DNA from: Megaustenia siamemsis
Lineage: Eukaryota > Mollusca > Gastropoda > Stylommatophora > Ariophantidae
Length of the DNA stretch: 64,000 nucleotides
Direction of reading: 5' to 3'
Assembly: GCA_032433765.1 (NCBI GenBank)
Contig: JAVIAB010000041.1
Coordinates: 75,228,232-75,292,231 of the forward strand
This document shows, one piece after another, positions 1 to 11,900 of this stretch. Position numbers and translations under genes: made by a program. Positions within the stretch are counted from its first letter, which is position 1; each line of letters opens with the position of its first letter. The notes under the pieces were generated by a model. That model made no database searches. It saw only the letters and a program-made list of their open reading frames with translations, and was not told where the DNA came from.

Positions 1-149
1 CTAAGGAGGTTGATCGATGGCTTGACAAGTTGTCATTGTAAAAAGTATTGTTATGGAAACAGCGCCATAGATTTTAGATTTCTGTTTTTGAGATTGTGGT
101 TCTGCCCTATGTGCTTTCTTCGGCTCGAAAGGACAATAGATAGATAGAT
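1..149 (+). mobile_element. Family X short retroelement, 3' part
   Basis: This is the 3' part of a short dispersed element named X here. It begins inside the element (the window cuts it) and ends with GGCTCGAAAGGACAATAGATAGATAGA. Other copies lie at 16715-16846 (+), 38371-39016 (-), 39106-39322 (+) and 52650-52808 (-). No reading frame is visible. Its last 45 or so bases closely resemble the 3' end of LINE A, so it may be mobilised by LINE A enzymes or be a sister LINE; that is inference. Confidence 0.7.
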
Positions 150-499
150 TCTCCATTGTTGTTATGTTTACTTCTGATGAGCAGATGGACTGTGAGCTTT
201 ATAAATATTTCAGTGGAATATCATTTATTCTTCTTGTGTCCACATGTTTAACCTATCATCAATAGGCCAACATGTTTGCAGTTCGACAGGCAAACATCTT
301 GACAATAATAGTACCTAGCGGGAATGTCCATCCTGAATGTACAAATTCTGTGAAGTTAGATGGGACAGAAGAATCAGAAATAATCAACAGCCCAGAAAGC
401 GAAAACAGCAAAGTATGCAGTACATCATCATCATCATCACACAAGAGGCATATTCATGACACAAAGATGAGTATACCTCACCCCTGTGAAAGAGATTGA

Positions 500-2149
500 A
501 GCTACATCTTGTACAAGAAAGCCATGGAGAGAAATTCTAACTTATGCCAGAAGAAAGATCTACAAATATGTACATAGAATGTTAGAACTCTTTACCAAGA
601 AGGAAATTTGGAAAATCTTATTTGAGAACAGAACAATTAAATATTGATATCTCTTAGTCATATTGGAGACAAGGTGAAAAGAGCATGGGTACATACAGGA
701 AAAAAAATATACATTCATATATTCAGGCAACACAACAGATCATCAAAGAGGTGTAGGAATACTAATAAAAAGAGAGCTACAAAAGTGTATAAGTACCCAC
801 TGGACACATAATGATAGGATTATACTATTCAAGATTAAAGCAAAACTATTCAACACAGCAATAATACAAACATACACACCTACTCAAGACTACACAGATG
901 AACAAATAGAGGCATACTATGAAGGTATTAATAAAGTTATGAAACAAGTGAAATATTCAGACATCTTGATTGTAATGGGTGATATGGATGCTAAAGTAGG
1001 AAAAGGTAAACATAAGACCATTATAGGAAATCATGGTTTAGAAAAATGAGATGAAAGAAGAGAAAGATTAATACAAATTTGTGAAGGAAACAGGCTGAAA
1101 TATGTAACACCTTCTTTGAGCAAGAGAAAAGGAAACTATACAATATATTAATATATATATATTATATATTTATAATATATTCATAATATACTATACTATA
1201 TGGAAAAGCCCTGGAGATGAGAAGAGGAATTAAACAGACTACATAATGATAAAAGATAGGTTTCATAACAGCCTCAAGAATGCCAAAACCTATCCAGGAG
1301 AAAACATTAACTCATTAACAATCCAGTAATGATTAAAATTAAAGTTAAACTAAAGAGAAACAAACAAAAGATTAATTCATCAACAATAGACATAACAGTT
1401 TTAAATCAAAAAGATGTTAAAGATACTTATACAATACAAGTAAAGAACACATATAGGAAGCTGCTACAAGAAGAGGTTGGGCGGTATAGAAGAGGAAATC
1501 CAAATGGTAAAAATGCAACTAAATGGTAATGCATAAAGAAAAGCACTCAAGAAATTTGTAACATCATACCCAAAAAGGAATAAAAAACAGAAAACAAAAA
1601 TAGATAACTGTCACCATCTTAGAAAAAATAGAATAAAGAAGACAAGCAAAGAACACTACCCAATACAGCAAAATAGATAATGAAATACGCAAAATGTGCA
1701 AAAAGAAGACTGGCTAAGGAAAAGATGTCTAGAAGTCCAAACTATGGACAATAAACAAGATTTAAGAGGGATACACACAGAAATAAAGAGAATGTCTAGT
1801 AAAAATAAAAAAGCAACAGAAAGTGGATGTATTGCAAACAAGAGAGGATAATTCAACAGACAATGAAGATATAATCAATAGATGGCAGGAATAGATAACA
1901 TAATTATTTTTTGATGAAAGGGAAAAGAAACCAACTACAAAATTTATGTTGGGCTATAGAATCTTAAAATATGAAGTGGAAGAAGCTATAGAAACAAGGG
2001 AAAAGGGAAAAGCTGCAGGACATGACAACATACAGATAGAGATGTTAAAGGTACTTGAAGATATTGGCATTGAAGTGATCACAGACATATACAATGACGC
2101 ATACCATAGAGGATACATACCAAATGAACAAAAAACATCAACATTCATT
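500..2149 (+). mobile_element. LINE B, endonuclease and start of reverse transcriptase (degenerate)
   Basis: This is the 5' part of a degenerate non-LTR retrotransposon. Frames between about 550 and 1140 read like an apurinic-type endonuclease (LYQEGNLENL, then GVGILIKREL, then GDMDAKVG, a variant of the usual GDxNAxxG). At 1946-2150 the reverse transcriptase begins with KAAGHDNIQIEMLK. There are many stops and frameshifts, so it is dead. Bases 240-500 may be its 5' region or unrelated DNA. At 2150 it is interrupted by a LINE A insertion, and the reverse transcriptase frame resumes at 4073. Confidence 0.75.
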
Positions 2150-4059
2150 CTATCTATCTATTGACCTTTCGAGCCGTAGCCGGCCCATAGGGCATAGACC
2201 AAGATACACCTTCTCCTATCTGAATTTTTGGTCTAGCAGTTTTCTTTTAAAGATATTTTATCAAATCTCGCCATTTGTCTCTGTTCTGTGCAAGCAGCTC
2301 TATCTCATTGAGGGCGCCGAATCATGCTGCTCTTGCATCTCTCATCAATTGTTCTTCTCAGTGTCTCCCTGGGTCTTCCTCTTTTTCTCTTACCTGTTGT
2401 TTCCCATATGAGGGCTTGCTTTGCTATTCGGTTATTATCTCTTCTCATCACATGTCCAAGATATGACCATCTTCTTTTCTTTATTACTGAAGATATCAGT
2501 GGTTGATTGGCGATTTCTCTAATTTCCTCGTTTGTTTTGAATTCGTTCCATGCTATACCAAGTATATTCCTTAGACATTTATTTTTTAATGCGTTCAACT
2601 TTGTTTCTATATCTCTTATTGTTTTCCAGCTTTCACACGCATACGTAAAGGTTGATAGTACATTTTATTTAAATAGTCTAAGTTTTGTGTTTGTGCTGAT
2701 GAGTTTTGATTTCCACAACTTTTCAAGGCTTCTGAAAGACATTGCTGCTTTAGCTATTCTGATTCTAATTTCTTTACTTATATCCCCTTCTCGATCAATG
2801 TGACTTCCAAGATAGATAAAGTGATTGATCTCTTCCACTGGTTTGTTTTCAATGTATATTTTGTCATCTGTTGAAATTAAACTTTTCATGACTTTAGTCT
2901 TTTCGTGATTGATCTCAAGCCCAATTTTGCTGGCTATTGATGATAGTTCATTTGTGTTTTCCTGCATCATTTTTATCTGACTGCTGATGAGAAATATGTC
3001 ATCAGCAAAGTCGAGGTCCTCCAAATGGTCTCCTTGTATCCATTCGATGCCTTTATTACCAGTGCAGCATTTCTTCATTATGAAGTCCATAACAATTCCA
3101 AATAACAAGGGCGATAAAATACATCCTTGTTTAACTCCAGTTTCTATTGGGAAACATTCGCTCAGTCCTTCCTCTTTTCAAGCTGCACATGTGTAACATT
3201 TATACATGTCTTTGATAATATTTATTATTTTTGATGGTAAGCCATATTGCTTCAGAATTTTCCACAAAGAATCTCTATGAATACTATCAAATGCTTTTTT
3301 GAAGTCGATGAAGTTAAGTACAAAAGGTTTTTGCTTTTCAATGTGTTCCTCCAATATAAGTCGTAGAGTGAAAATGTGGTCAAGGCAGCTTCTCCCTATT
3401 CTAAACCCAGCCTGTTTTTCACGCATTACTGTATCTATTGAATCCTTTATTCTATTTAGGATGATTTTGCAGAATAACTTTGAGGCAACTGACAAAAGTG
3501 TCACGCCTCTCCAGTTGCTACAATCTCTAAGATTGCCCTTTTTTGGAATCTTAACAATGATTCCTTTTTTCCATTTATGAGGCATCTTCTCTGTTTTCCA
3601 AATGATGTTGAACATTTTTTGGAGATGTATTAGATTATGGCTATCTATTGCCTTGAGTATCTCAGCTGTTAACTTATCCTCTCCAGTAGCCTTGTTATTG
3701 GTCATAAGCTTTAAGGTGGTTTCTATTTCGCTCAAGGTGAAGTCATCTAAATATACATCTAATTCTGCTGCTGGTGTTTCAGCTTCAAAATCTATTAAAC
3801 TGTGGGGGTAGTGGACGGTTAAGAATTTCTTTGAAGTGTTCCGCCCAACGGGCTTTTATGTCTGCACTTGTTGTTAGCATTAATCCAGATTTGTCTAGAA
3901 TTGATGTTCCACTGGATGTATAGGTGTTTGTCAGCATCTTTTGTACAGTATAAAGAGTTCTGCTGTCTCCTGTAATTGCAGCTGTCTCTGCTTTCTATAC
4001 CAAATTGTCTATATAAGCTCTTGTATCTCTTCTTGCTGAACTTTTCACTTTGTTGTCTA
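2150..4059 (-). mobile_element. LINE A copy, 5'-truncated, inserted in LINE B
   Basis: A 1,910-bp minus-strand LINE insertion. It is flanked by a perfect 13-bp target-site duplication, ATCAACATTCATT, at 2137-2149 and 4060-4072. Its 3' end (low coordinate) carries the TAGA tail. Reading from 4059 downward gives the linker before the reverse transcriptase, then motifs KATGEDKLTAEILKA, FIDFKKAFDS (palm Asp) and FADDIFLIS (catalytic Asp pair), then the C-terminal region through about 2305. Frameshifts near 3110-3178 and 2600-2665 split the frame. The endonuclease is missing, as expected for 5' truncation. The protein resembles the LINE proteins often mislabelled craniofacial development protein 2. 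Confidence 0.9.
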
Positions 4060-4072
4060 ATCAACATTCATT

Positions 4073-4620
4073 GCAATGTCTAAAATCAATGGTGCAGTTG
4101 AATGCAGTGATTTTAGAACAAAAAGCCTAATGAGCAAAGTAACAAAAATCATGTTAAAAGTTATACAAGGAAGGATTCCAAATAAAATCAATTTTGAATT
4201 AGAAGAACAACCATTTGAATTTAGAAAAAAAACAGAGGGACAACATAAGCCATATTCTGCATGAGGACACTTATCAAAAAGTACATAGAAGTAAATAAAC
4301 CAATATATGCCTGCTTCATAGACTACACCAAAACTTTTGATAGAAAACACCATAAACAACTTATATACTGCCAAAAGATATACATCTAGGTGACACAGAC
4401 ATACAACTAATATGTGATTTATACTGGGAGCAAACATCAATGATAAAATAGAACTCTACATCTATTGATATAAAAAGAGGAGTAAGTCAAGGATGCATCC
4501 TATCACCAAGCTTGTTCAATCTATACACTGAGTAAACCTTTAAAAATATTGACAGAGATGCCAGGTCTAAACATTAGTGGATAGATAATCAATAATTTAA
4601 GATATGCTGATGATACAATA
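4073..4620 (+). mobile_element. LINE B continuation: reverse transcriptase palm
   Basis: This resumes the LINE B reverse transcriptase interrupted at 2149. Visible motifs in order are TKIMLKVIQGRI, FIDYTKTFD (motif A), KRGVSQGCILSPSLFNLY (motif B) and LRYADDT (motif C, near 4600-4617). Several stops and frameshifts break the frame. Confidence 0.8.
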
Positions 4621-5110
4621 ACAAAATATTAAAAGAATAACAAAATGTTACATCTTCTCAACATTCCTGTATGATGCAAAAACATGGCCATTAGGCAAGA
4701 AAACAGAACAGAAAATTGAAGCCTTATGAATGTAGATTTATAGAAGGGAAGGAAGAATTGTATTGGATGGAAATAAAAGAAAATAAATGATATGCCTTAA
4801 AAACAACTAAAAATGAAAAGAGAACTACTAAACACAAGACAAATGGGATTTTTGGGGAGCAGGCAAATATCTGCAGTGCTGAGGTAAAGCTGGTAGCAGG
4901 AGTAAATAATCCGTTTTTATCCTTCAACATGTAGCACATGTTCCCTCTATCTCGAGATAGAAGGAAGTTAAGAGAAAAGATACTAGACAACTTAAGAGAA
5001 TGGCTTGGCAGATCAATGACGGAAATGATAAATAACTGTTGAGATCGAAAGTTGTGTAGAGACATGATCACCTATGCCAGCAGGAATGGTACTTGATGAT
5101 GTTGATGTAG
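4621..5110 (+). mobile_element. LINE remnants: family Y segment then LINE B 3' tail
   Basis: Bases 4640-4830 match the family Y C-terminal region (GKKTEQKIEAL, KTTKNEKRTTKH). Bases 4965-5105 are a LINE B 3' end encoding a degenerate LREWLGR...WRDMIT and finishing in TGATGATG-type repeats. The two pieces come from different families, so this is a composite of decayed insertions. Confidence 0.55.
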
Positions 5111-5334
5111 CACAGTTCTCTTTCTTTCCATCATTTCATCTCTTATCCTTCTGTTTCTTTCTTGTTTTACCGGTCCCTCTCATCCTAAATGTAGAAGAGT
5201 TTACTTTAGTTCATTGTTCATTTATGTTTTTCTCATTTTCTGAGGAAGGCCACATGTCGGCTGAAACAACAATATTTTGTTGTGTCCCTTTTTTAAAACT
5301 GTCACCATACCTTGTAGGAGTGTATGCTACACCT

Positions 5335-5580
5335 CATTACTTGCTCCTGGGTTTTTTGGGGCATGTTAAAAGAAACAGCAGCCTACTAAAAGTAATTTTG
5401 GAAGGAAAAATCAAGGAGACCCAAAGATCAACCATGAAAAAGATGGGTCGATGGAATATTAGAAGCACGAGGAAACATAACAGCAGCAGAGGTGAAAAGA
5501 AGAGCAAAAGACGGCATATTATATCTCCCCTCATCGCTGAAAGGCAAATGAGGAAGGAATGAAGAAGAATAAGAAGAAAA
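5335..5580 (+). mobile_element. Family Y / LINE D composite 3' remnant
   Basis: Bases 5350-5400 match family Y (CATGTTAAAAG...CTACTAAAAGTAAT). From about 5405 the sequence matches LINE D, with the reading ILEARGNITAAE followed by LPSSLKGK-like text and an AAGAAG-rich tail. It lies about 280 bp upstream of the first Gene 1 exon in the window. Confidence 0.5.
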
Positions 5581-5859
5581 TGATCTTCATAACCCTAAAA
5601 GTCCAGCTAAATAATTATGAATGTTATTAATATAATAAACAAGCATTTGGTTCCCATATGTCTGGTGTCTGGTGTACTACATGACTTTTAGGAAATCATG
5701 ACTGCTGCTCATAGCATTTTAAACCAGGTAGTTTAGTCAACATGAATGGTTTTTAGCATATAAATTACCATGGCTCCATGTGCATGTTTTATTTAGAAAA
5801 ATATTAAATCATTCAAATGCATTTCTGTTAAAATATGTAATAATGTACATGCATTGTAG

Positions 5860-5941
5860 GTTTCTGTCAAAATACCAATCTATGGGCCAAGGAAACTGCA
5901 AAGTACATTATCTCACCTGGTTACCCCAACAAATATCCAAA
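5860..5941 (+). CDS. Gene 1 CUB1 exon A
   Basis: 82-nt exon after TTGTAG and before GTAAGAG, phase 1 in and phase 2 out. It encodes xFCQNTNLWAKETAKYIISPG then YPNKYP. The usual glycine after the first CUB cysteine is glutamine here. It matches the A exons at 10433, 19027 and 22908 in length and sequence. Confidence 0.85.
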
Positions 5942-8900
5942 GTAAGAGCAAGATATCATCATTAATTCTGTAAAAAAAACATCATTGCCACAGAAGTTAT
6001 TATTCTGTAATGTTATCCCCATTGTCAGAACTAAATTTGTGGACTTCTTAATAACAATAAAAGCAGGTTCAGTATATTATGTGAGAAGCACACATTAAAT
6101 ATCTTCTCATTTACTAAAACAACAGCATTTTTTTTTTTTTATGTTTCAAGTAGAATTTTGTTTGTATAAACACACTCAAGTACGTTAGGACTTTATATCG
6201 CTCATCATACACAATATGTATACAATCTTGCAATATAATACATTTATCAAATATTATATCATTACTTGTATAACAACACATGTAAACAATTTAAAGCAGG
6301 TTTGTAATATTTTGTTTTGAGGTATAATTTTTTTTGGTAACAAATATCCATTTCCAGTAACACAGACTGCCAATTCCATATGACAACTAATTTATCTTCA
6401 AATGTGATTGTGTTGAAGTTGTTGGATTTCTATTTGGAGGACTCATCATCATGCAAAAATGGCTCTGTGACTATTTATGATGGTATTCTATATAATGTTA
6501 TTATTATTCAATGTGTTTTTCTTGCTGTCCTATAGCAATATCTTTTTCATATAAAATTAAACACTATATATGTGCACACTACCAAGCAAACCATAATAAT
6601 AAAAGGCATTTCCATAATTATGGGAAACATTGGCCCTGTAGAGAGTTAATGACCACCTTATTAGATGTTGCTTATATAGTAGAGCCTATTTATTAAGAGC
6701 TTATAGTAATAGGAAACTCTTTATAAAGAGCTTCACAGCAGCAGACAATCTGATCATCAGAAGACCTCCCCCCCCCCTCTCCATTGAACAAGTGTTTTAA
6801 CCCTTTAGATTCTTTACATTTGTTTTGATTTCCACAACTTTTCAAGGCTTCTGAAAGACATTGCTGCTTTAGCTATTCTGATTCTAATTTCTTTGCTTGT
6901 ATCCCCTTCTCGATCAATGTGACTTCCAAGATAGGTAAAGTAATCGATCTCCTCTACTGGTTTGTTTTCCATGTATATTTTGTCGTCTGTTGGAATTAAA
7001 CTTTTCATGACTTTAGTCTTTTCATGATTGATCTCAAGCCCAATTTTGCTGGCTATTGATGATAGTTCATTTGTGTTTTCCTGCATTGTTTTTATCTGGC
7101 TGCTGATGAGAACTATGTCATCAGCAAAGTCGAGGTCCTCCAAATGGTCTCCTTGTTTACATTCGATGCCTTTAATACCAGTGCAGCATTTCTTTATTAT
7201 GAAGTCCATAACAATTCCAAATAACAATGGTGATAAAATAAATCCTTGCTTAACCCCAGTTTCTATTGAAAAACAATCACTCAGTCTTTCCTTTGTTCGA
7301 ACTGCACATGTGTAACCATCATACATGTCTTTGATAATATTTATGATTTTTGTATGGTAAGCCATATTGCTTCCGAATTTTCCACAAAGAATCTCTATGA
7401 ATACTGTCAAATGCATTTTTGAAGTCAATGAAGTTAAGTACAAAGGGTTTTTGCTTTTCAATGTGTTCCTCCAATATAAGTCGTATAGTACAAATGTGGT
7501 CAGGGCAGCTTCTCCCTTTTCTAAGCCCAGCCTGTTCTTCTCACATTAATTTATCTATTGAATCCTTAATTTTATCCAAGATGATTTTGCAGAATAACTT
7601 TGAGGCAACTGACAAAAGTGTCACTGTGTGATTGAATAATACCAAGTTTATAATGTAAATGTACTAGATTGACAATAAAATGATTTATGTAATGATGAAG
7701 GAAGTGTCTATATATAACTGAATTTTTAATAAATAGTAAATGTGTGAAAATGTATTCAAACAATACATAATAATACCATTCTTTTCATCATCAGGTAGTA
7801 ACACCAATTCTTCCAGAGCAGATTTATTGTGTGGCCAAGTTTCAAATAAAACATTTATTAGCACTGGCATCTCCATCACTATTGTGCTTCATACTCATTT
7901 CAAAAATAACAACAATAGATTCATCTTTGAGTACTCTTCTCAGAAAAAGTCAGGTAATGCATCTGATGTGTACACACTTTTTTTATATTTTTTTTATTTT
8001 TTAGAATGGAATGAATATCTAAAGGCCATCTTCAAAACAAAACCTTAGTGCAACTATGTACAATAAACTATTGTAGCATAAAAGGAGTCTTCTTCTATAT
8101 CTTTTCCTTAACCATTAATTACGATACCTACCTGTGACATGCTTTGATACATTTCATAGTACAAAATACTACCACTTAACTGTAACATTAGGAGCACTAA
8201 AAATAGTATTTTCTTTGTACTTTTGACACAAAACTGTGTGTTTACAAATTAGGCACATGGGGAACTCAGATTTCTTGTCTCAGGTTGATTTATGACCTGA
8301 AATTGACTGCTGGAGCTGAACATGTTATTTGTCTTTTTAGATGGTTGTCGGTAAGTTTGTCAGTAAGTTTGTCAGTATGTTTGTCAGTAAGTTTGTCAGT
8401 ATGTTTGTCAGTAAGTTTGTCAGTAAGTTTGTCAGTAAGTTTGTCAGTATGTTTGTCAGTATGTTTGTCAGTATGTTCGGCTACCTCATAACATTGTTCA
8501 CTGTTTCCTGAGTCACAAAGGGATGTTCAATGTCACAGATAACCAAGAAAATTTCATTGGTCAAAAGGGAAAAAAATTGAAAAGCGACCAATATGTTGAA
8601 ATTTGACTAAATTTTTTTCGTATTGTAGGATCATATCTCACGAAATGGAAAAAAATATATTTCAATAGAAACAAATGAAACACTCAGGGGTCACTGGAAG
8701 CAGTAATTAGGAAGGTACACTGAGGGGAGGGTAATGTTTGAACACCGCAAACTATCAAATTTTGCAGAATTTGTGCTTTGATGCAGTAATTTTTACTACA
8801 GCATTATAAATCTAGGGTTGTCCATCACTCCATACAGGATGTCTTTTGGGTTCCATTCTCTTGCATTTGGCACAGCTGACCTTGTCACTTTAGACACTGT

Positions 8901-11900
8901 TACATGAGGATAGTGAATATACTTGTGTGCCAAGATCAATGGAACAATTGCATAATACAGTTATAATTTACTTGAAATATTCATTTGCTTAATTTACGAA
9001 TATATGCTGGTTCACTCCAATGAAAGGTCATATGTGATGTTGATTTAATTTTTTTTTTTTTGACTTCTGCAATCAGAATTTTTTACTCAGCAGATTTACA
9101 AAATGATTTATAATTACTCTGGTTACTATCAGGAAATGAATGGAAGAAAAGCGCATTCCTAGGCAAATACTATATGGTGAACCAATACATGGAAAAAGAC
9201 AAATCGGCAGACCTAAACTACGATATAGAGATATCTGCAAATCATCTCTGAAAGACTTCTCCATATGTGAAAATGACTGAGAATATCTGGCAAGTAATCG
9301 CACATCATGGAGAACATGTATAAGGAACAGTATAACATCATTTGAGACTGTGCTATGGCAAAACTTAGAAGAGAAAAGACTCATGAAAAAGGATGGAAAA
9401 CCCTGTGGATCAGTGAACCTGACTTGTTCATTATGTGACCGTGTGTGCTTGTCAAACATTGGTAGAATTTGTAGAATTAGTAGAAATGGTATTGAATTGG
9501 TAGAAATAGAAAGACGTTCGACAAAAACAAAACCTAAAAAAAATACACAATAGCCTCCACTAGACCGTCTGACTAGACGAAAAGGGCCATATATATATCA
9601 GGAAATCTGAATCCATAATTTTTCTTACGGGTCAATATTTACTTCTAAAGTCCCAGTTCACATTTTTTATTGCAAACACTTTATTTGATAAACTGTTATG
9701 TAGTTGCTCATTAAGAGTGCCTGTTTTAACAATTTGGTCAACCTCACATTGCCAGCTAAGCCACAGTAGATAGGGATTGTCATGTAATTCGCTTGCATTT
9801 CTATTTTAATGTGCTCCAGCTTTTAACTTCTATCTGTTTACTTCTTGGTTCCTGAAAAATATACATCTAGTAATGAGCTCAAAATGCAAGAAACAATTTG
9901 CGAAGATGTCATGACCAGTGTTTTGAACATAATTTTGAAACTCTTATTAAATATGCAGATTTGATTAAAACATTTTTTTTAGTGTTATAGCTATCTATCT
10001 ATCTATTGACCTCTTGAGCCATAGCCGGCCCATAGGGCGTAGACCAAGATACTCCCTGTGTTATATGAACAGAGAAATCTGAACCACATACCTGCCTACT
10101 GCTTATTTAAAATTCTTATTTGTTACATGTAGCAGTATCGTAAAACGTGATAAATATATCTTTTCACAAATGTAAGAAAACCAGAACTTCAGAGACATAT
10201 ATCATGGTTTTCTCTTTCTTTGATATGAGATGATATGCTGTGTGTGTGCATGTTATACAAAAGTAAATAGTTTCATATATATACATATTTGTTTCTGTAT
10301 AACACACACGATCAAACGCACATGTGTTATACACAAGTAAATAGTTTCATATAAATAGTTAACCTCAGTATTTCTGCTCCATAAATGAATTTAAACTATT
10401 ATGATGTATGTAAGAATTTAACTGTTTTGCAGTTCTGTGTGGAAATACTAACTTACTGGCCCTGAAAACTGAGAATTACATTACAACACCTTGGTACCCC
10501 AACAATTATCCAAAGTAAGAGAAACAACATTATCATTACTGCATGAAACATAAAGAATTATCACATACTTCTTCTTCTTTCCTTCCTTATTTGCTTTTTA
10601 ATGTTGAAAGATATAATTTGTGTTCTTTGGCTCTTCTGTTTTCCTCTGCTGTTGTTATGTTTTCTAGTGTTTCTAATATTCTGTCAATCCATCTTTTTCA
10701 TGACCCTTGGGTCTAGTGTTCTCCCAATATTTTATTGAAAACTTGTATTGTGTTTTGATCTTTCTGCCTAGTTTCCTTATATATTCTATGGCAGGGTTAT
10801 TCCTAGCATTTTTCTCAGTTCTTCACTTCTAATCATAGCTGTTCCTGTCATTCATCTACACGTTTCATCACAATAGTGGTTATTTTTAAAATTGTTTTTG
10901 CATCTAGGGTCCAGGACTGACTTTGGTAGCACAACATTGGAGTGATGATTGTATTGTAGAGTGCCCATTTTGCCTCTAGAGTTATTTCCTTGTTGGACAA
11001 TAGTGGAGATAGCTGTCCAATGATTCGACAAGCTTTGTTGCATCTTGAGTCTATTTCTGCTGTTTGTGAATTGTTATTTGTCAATGGTCACAATGAGTAG
11101 TATTAATACATTAACTGCCAAACTTTGACAGTATGCTCTGGAATTAAATTTTAACAATCTGGCATGCTCAATCAGACTGTAGAAATAGATACTAGAGATT
11201 GTGTCTGAAAAAATGGAACTACATTATATGAGACCATATATAAAACCACAAAATGTGATAAAAGTCATGGGAATATTGTGAACTAACACAAATTACCATA
11301 AGTCATGATACATACACTTTACTTTTTTACTTTACTCATTCATTCATTAATTTTCTTTTCATTTATGCCATCATTCATTTATACCATATTGAAGGCCAAC
11401 ACAAAAAGGCAGCTCCTAAAAAACATCAGAAAGAAACAATCAACATTTTTCTGGCACATCATGAGAAGAGGAAAGTTGGAATACTTGGTTACAACTGGCA
11501 AAATAAAAGGAAAGAGAGATAGCAGATGACAAAGAGAGAAAATACTGGATAGCTTGGTGTCATGGCGTGGAAAACAGTCAACAACAGAACTGATATGATG
11601 CACTGTGGATAGAAGATTGTGGAAGGACATGATCGCCTGCGCCAACCGGTATGGCACATGATGATGATGCTGATGATATTGAAGGCTGACTACCATGGAG
11701 TGACATTTTGCTCTGTTTCTTGTCATTGTTGTGCACAATGTTGTTCCCCTGTCCATCTTTTGAAGTTATTAACCCACTTTTGTGAACATTTGCACATATT
11801 GTAATGTTTAGAAAGGCTTACATGAGTTCATCATCTAAAATAAATTGCATAATTTGTATTTTTTAATGCAACAGCTCATAATGTCTTATTTATGTCAACA

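Noticed and set aside
2094..3811. Plus-strand ORFs between 2094 and 3811, and similar ones at 37126-37708 and 54445-55009
   Set aside because: Antisense shadows of LINE A coding sequence.
8285..8491. ORF with SLSVCLSV repeats
   Set aside because: Translation of the 12-bp minisatellite; no gene context.
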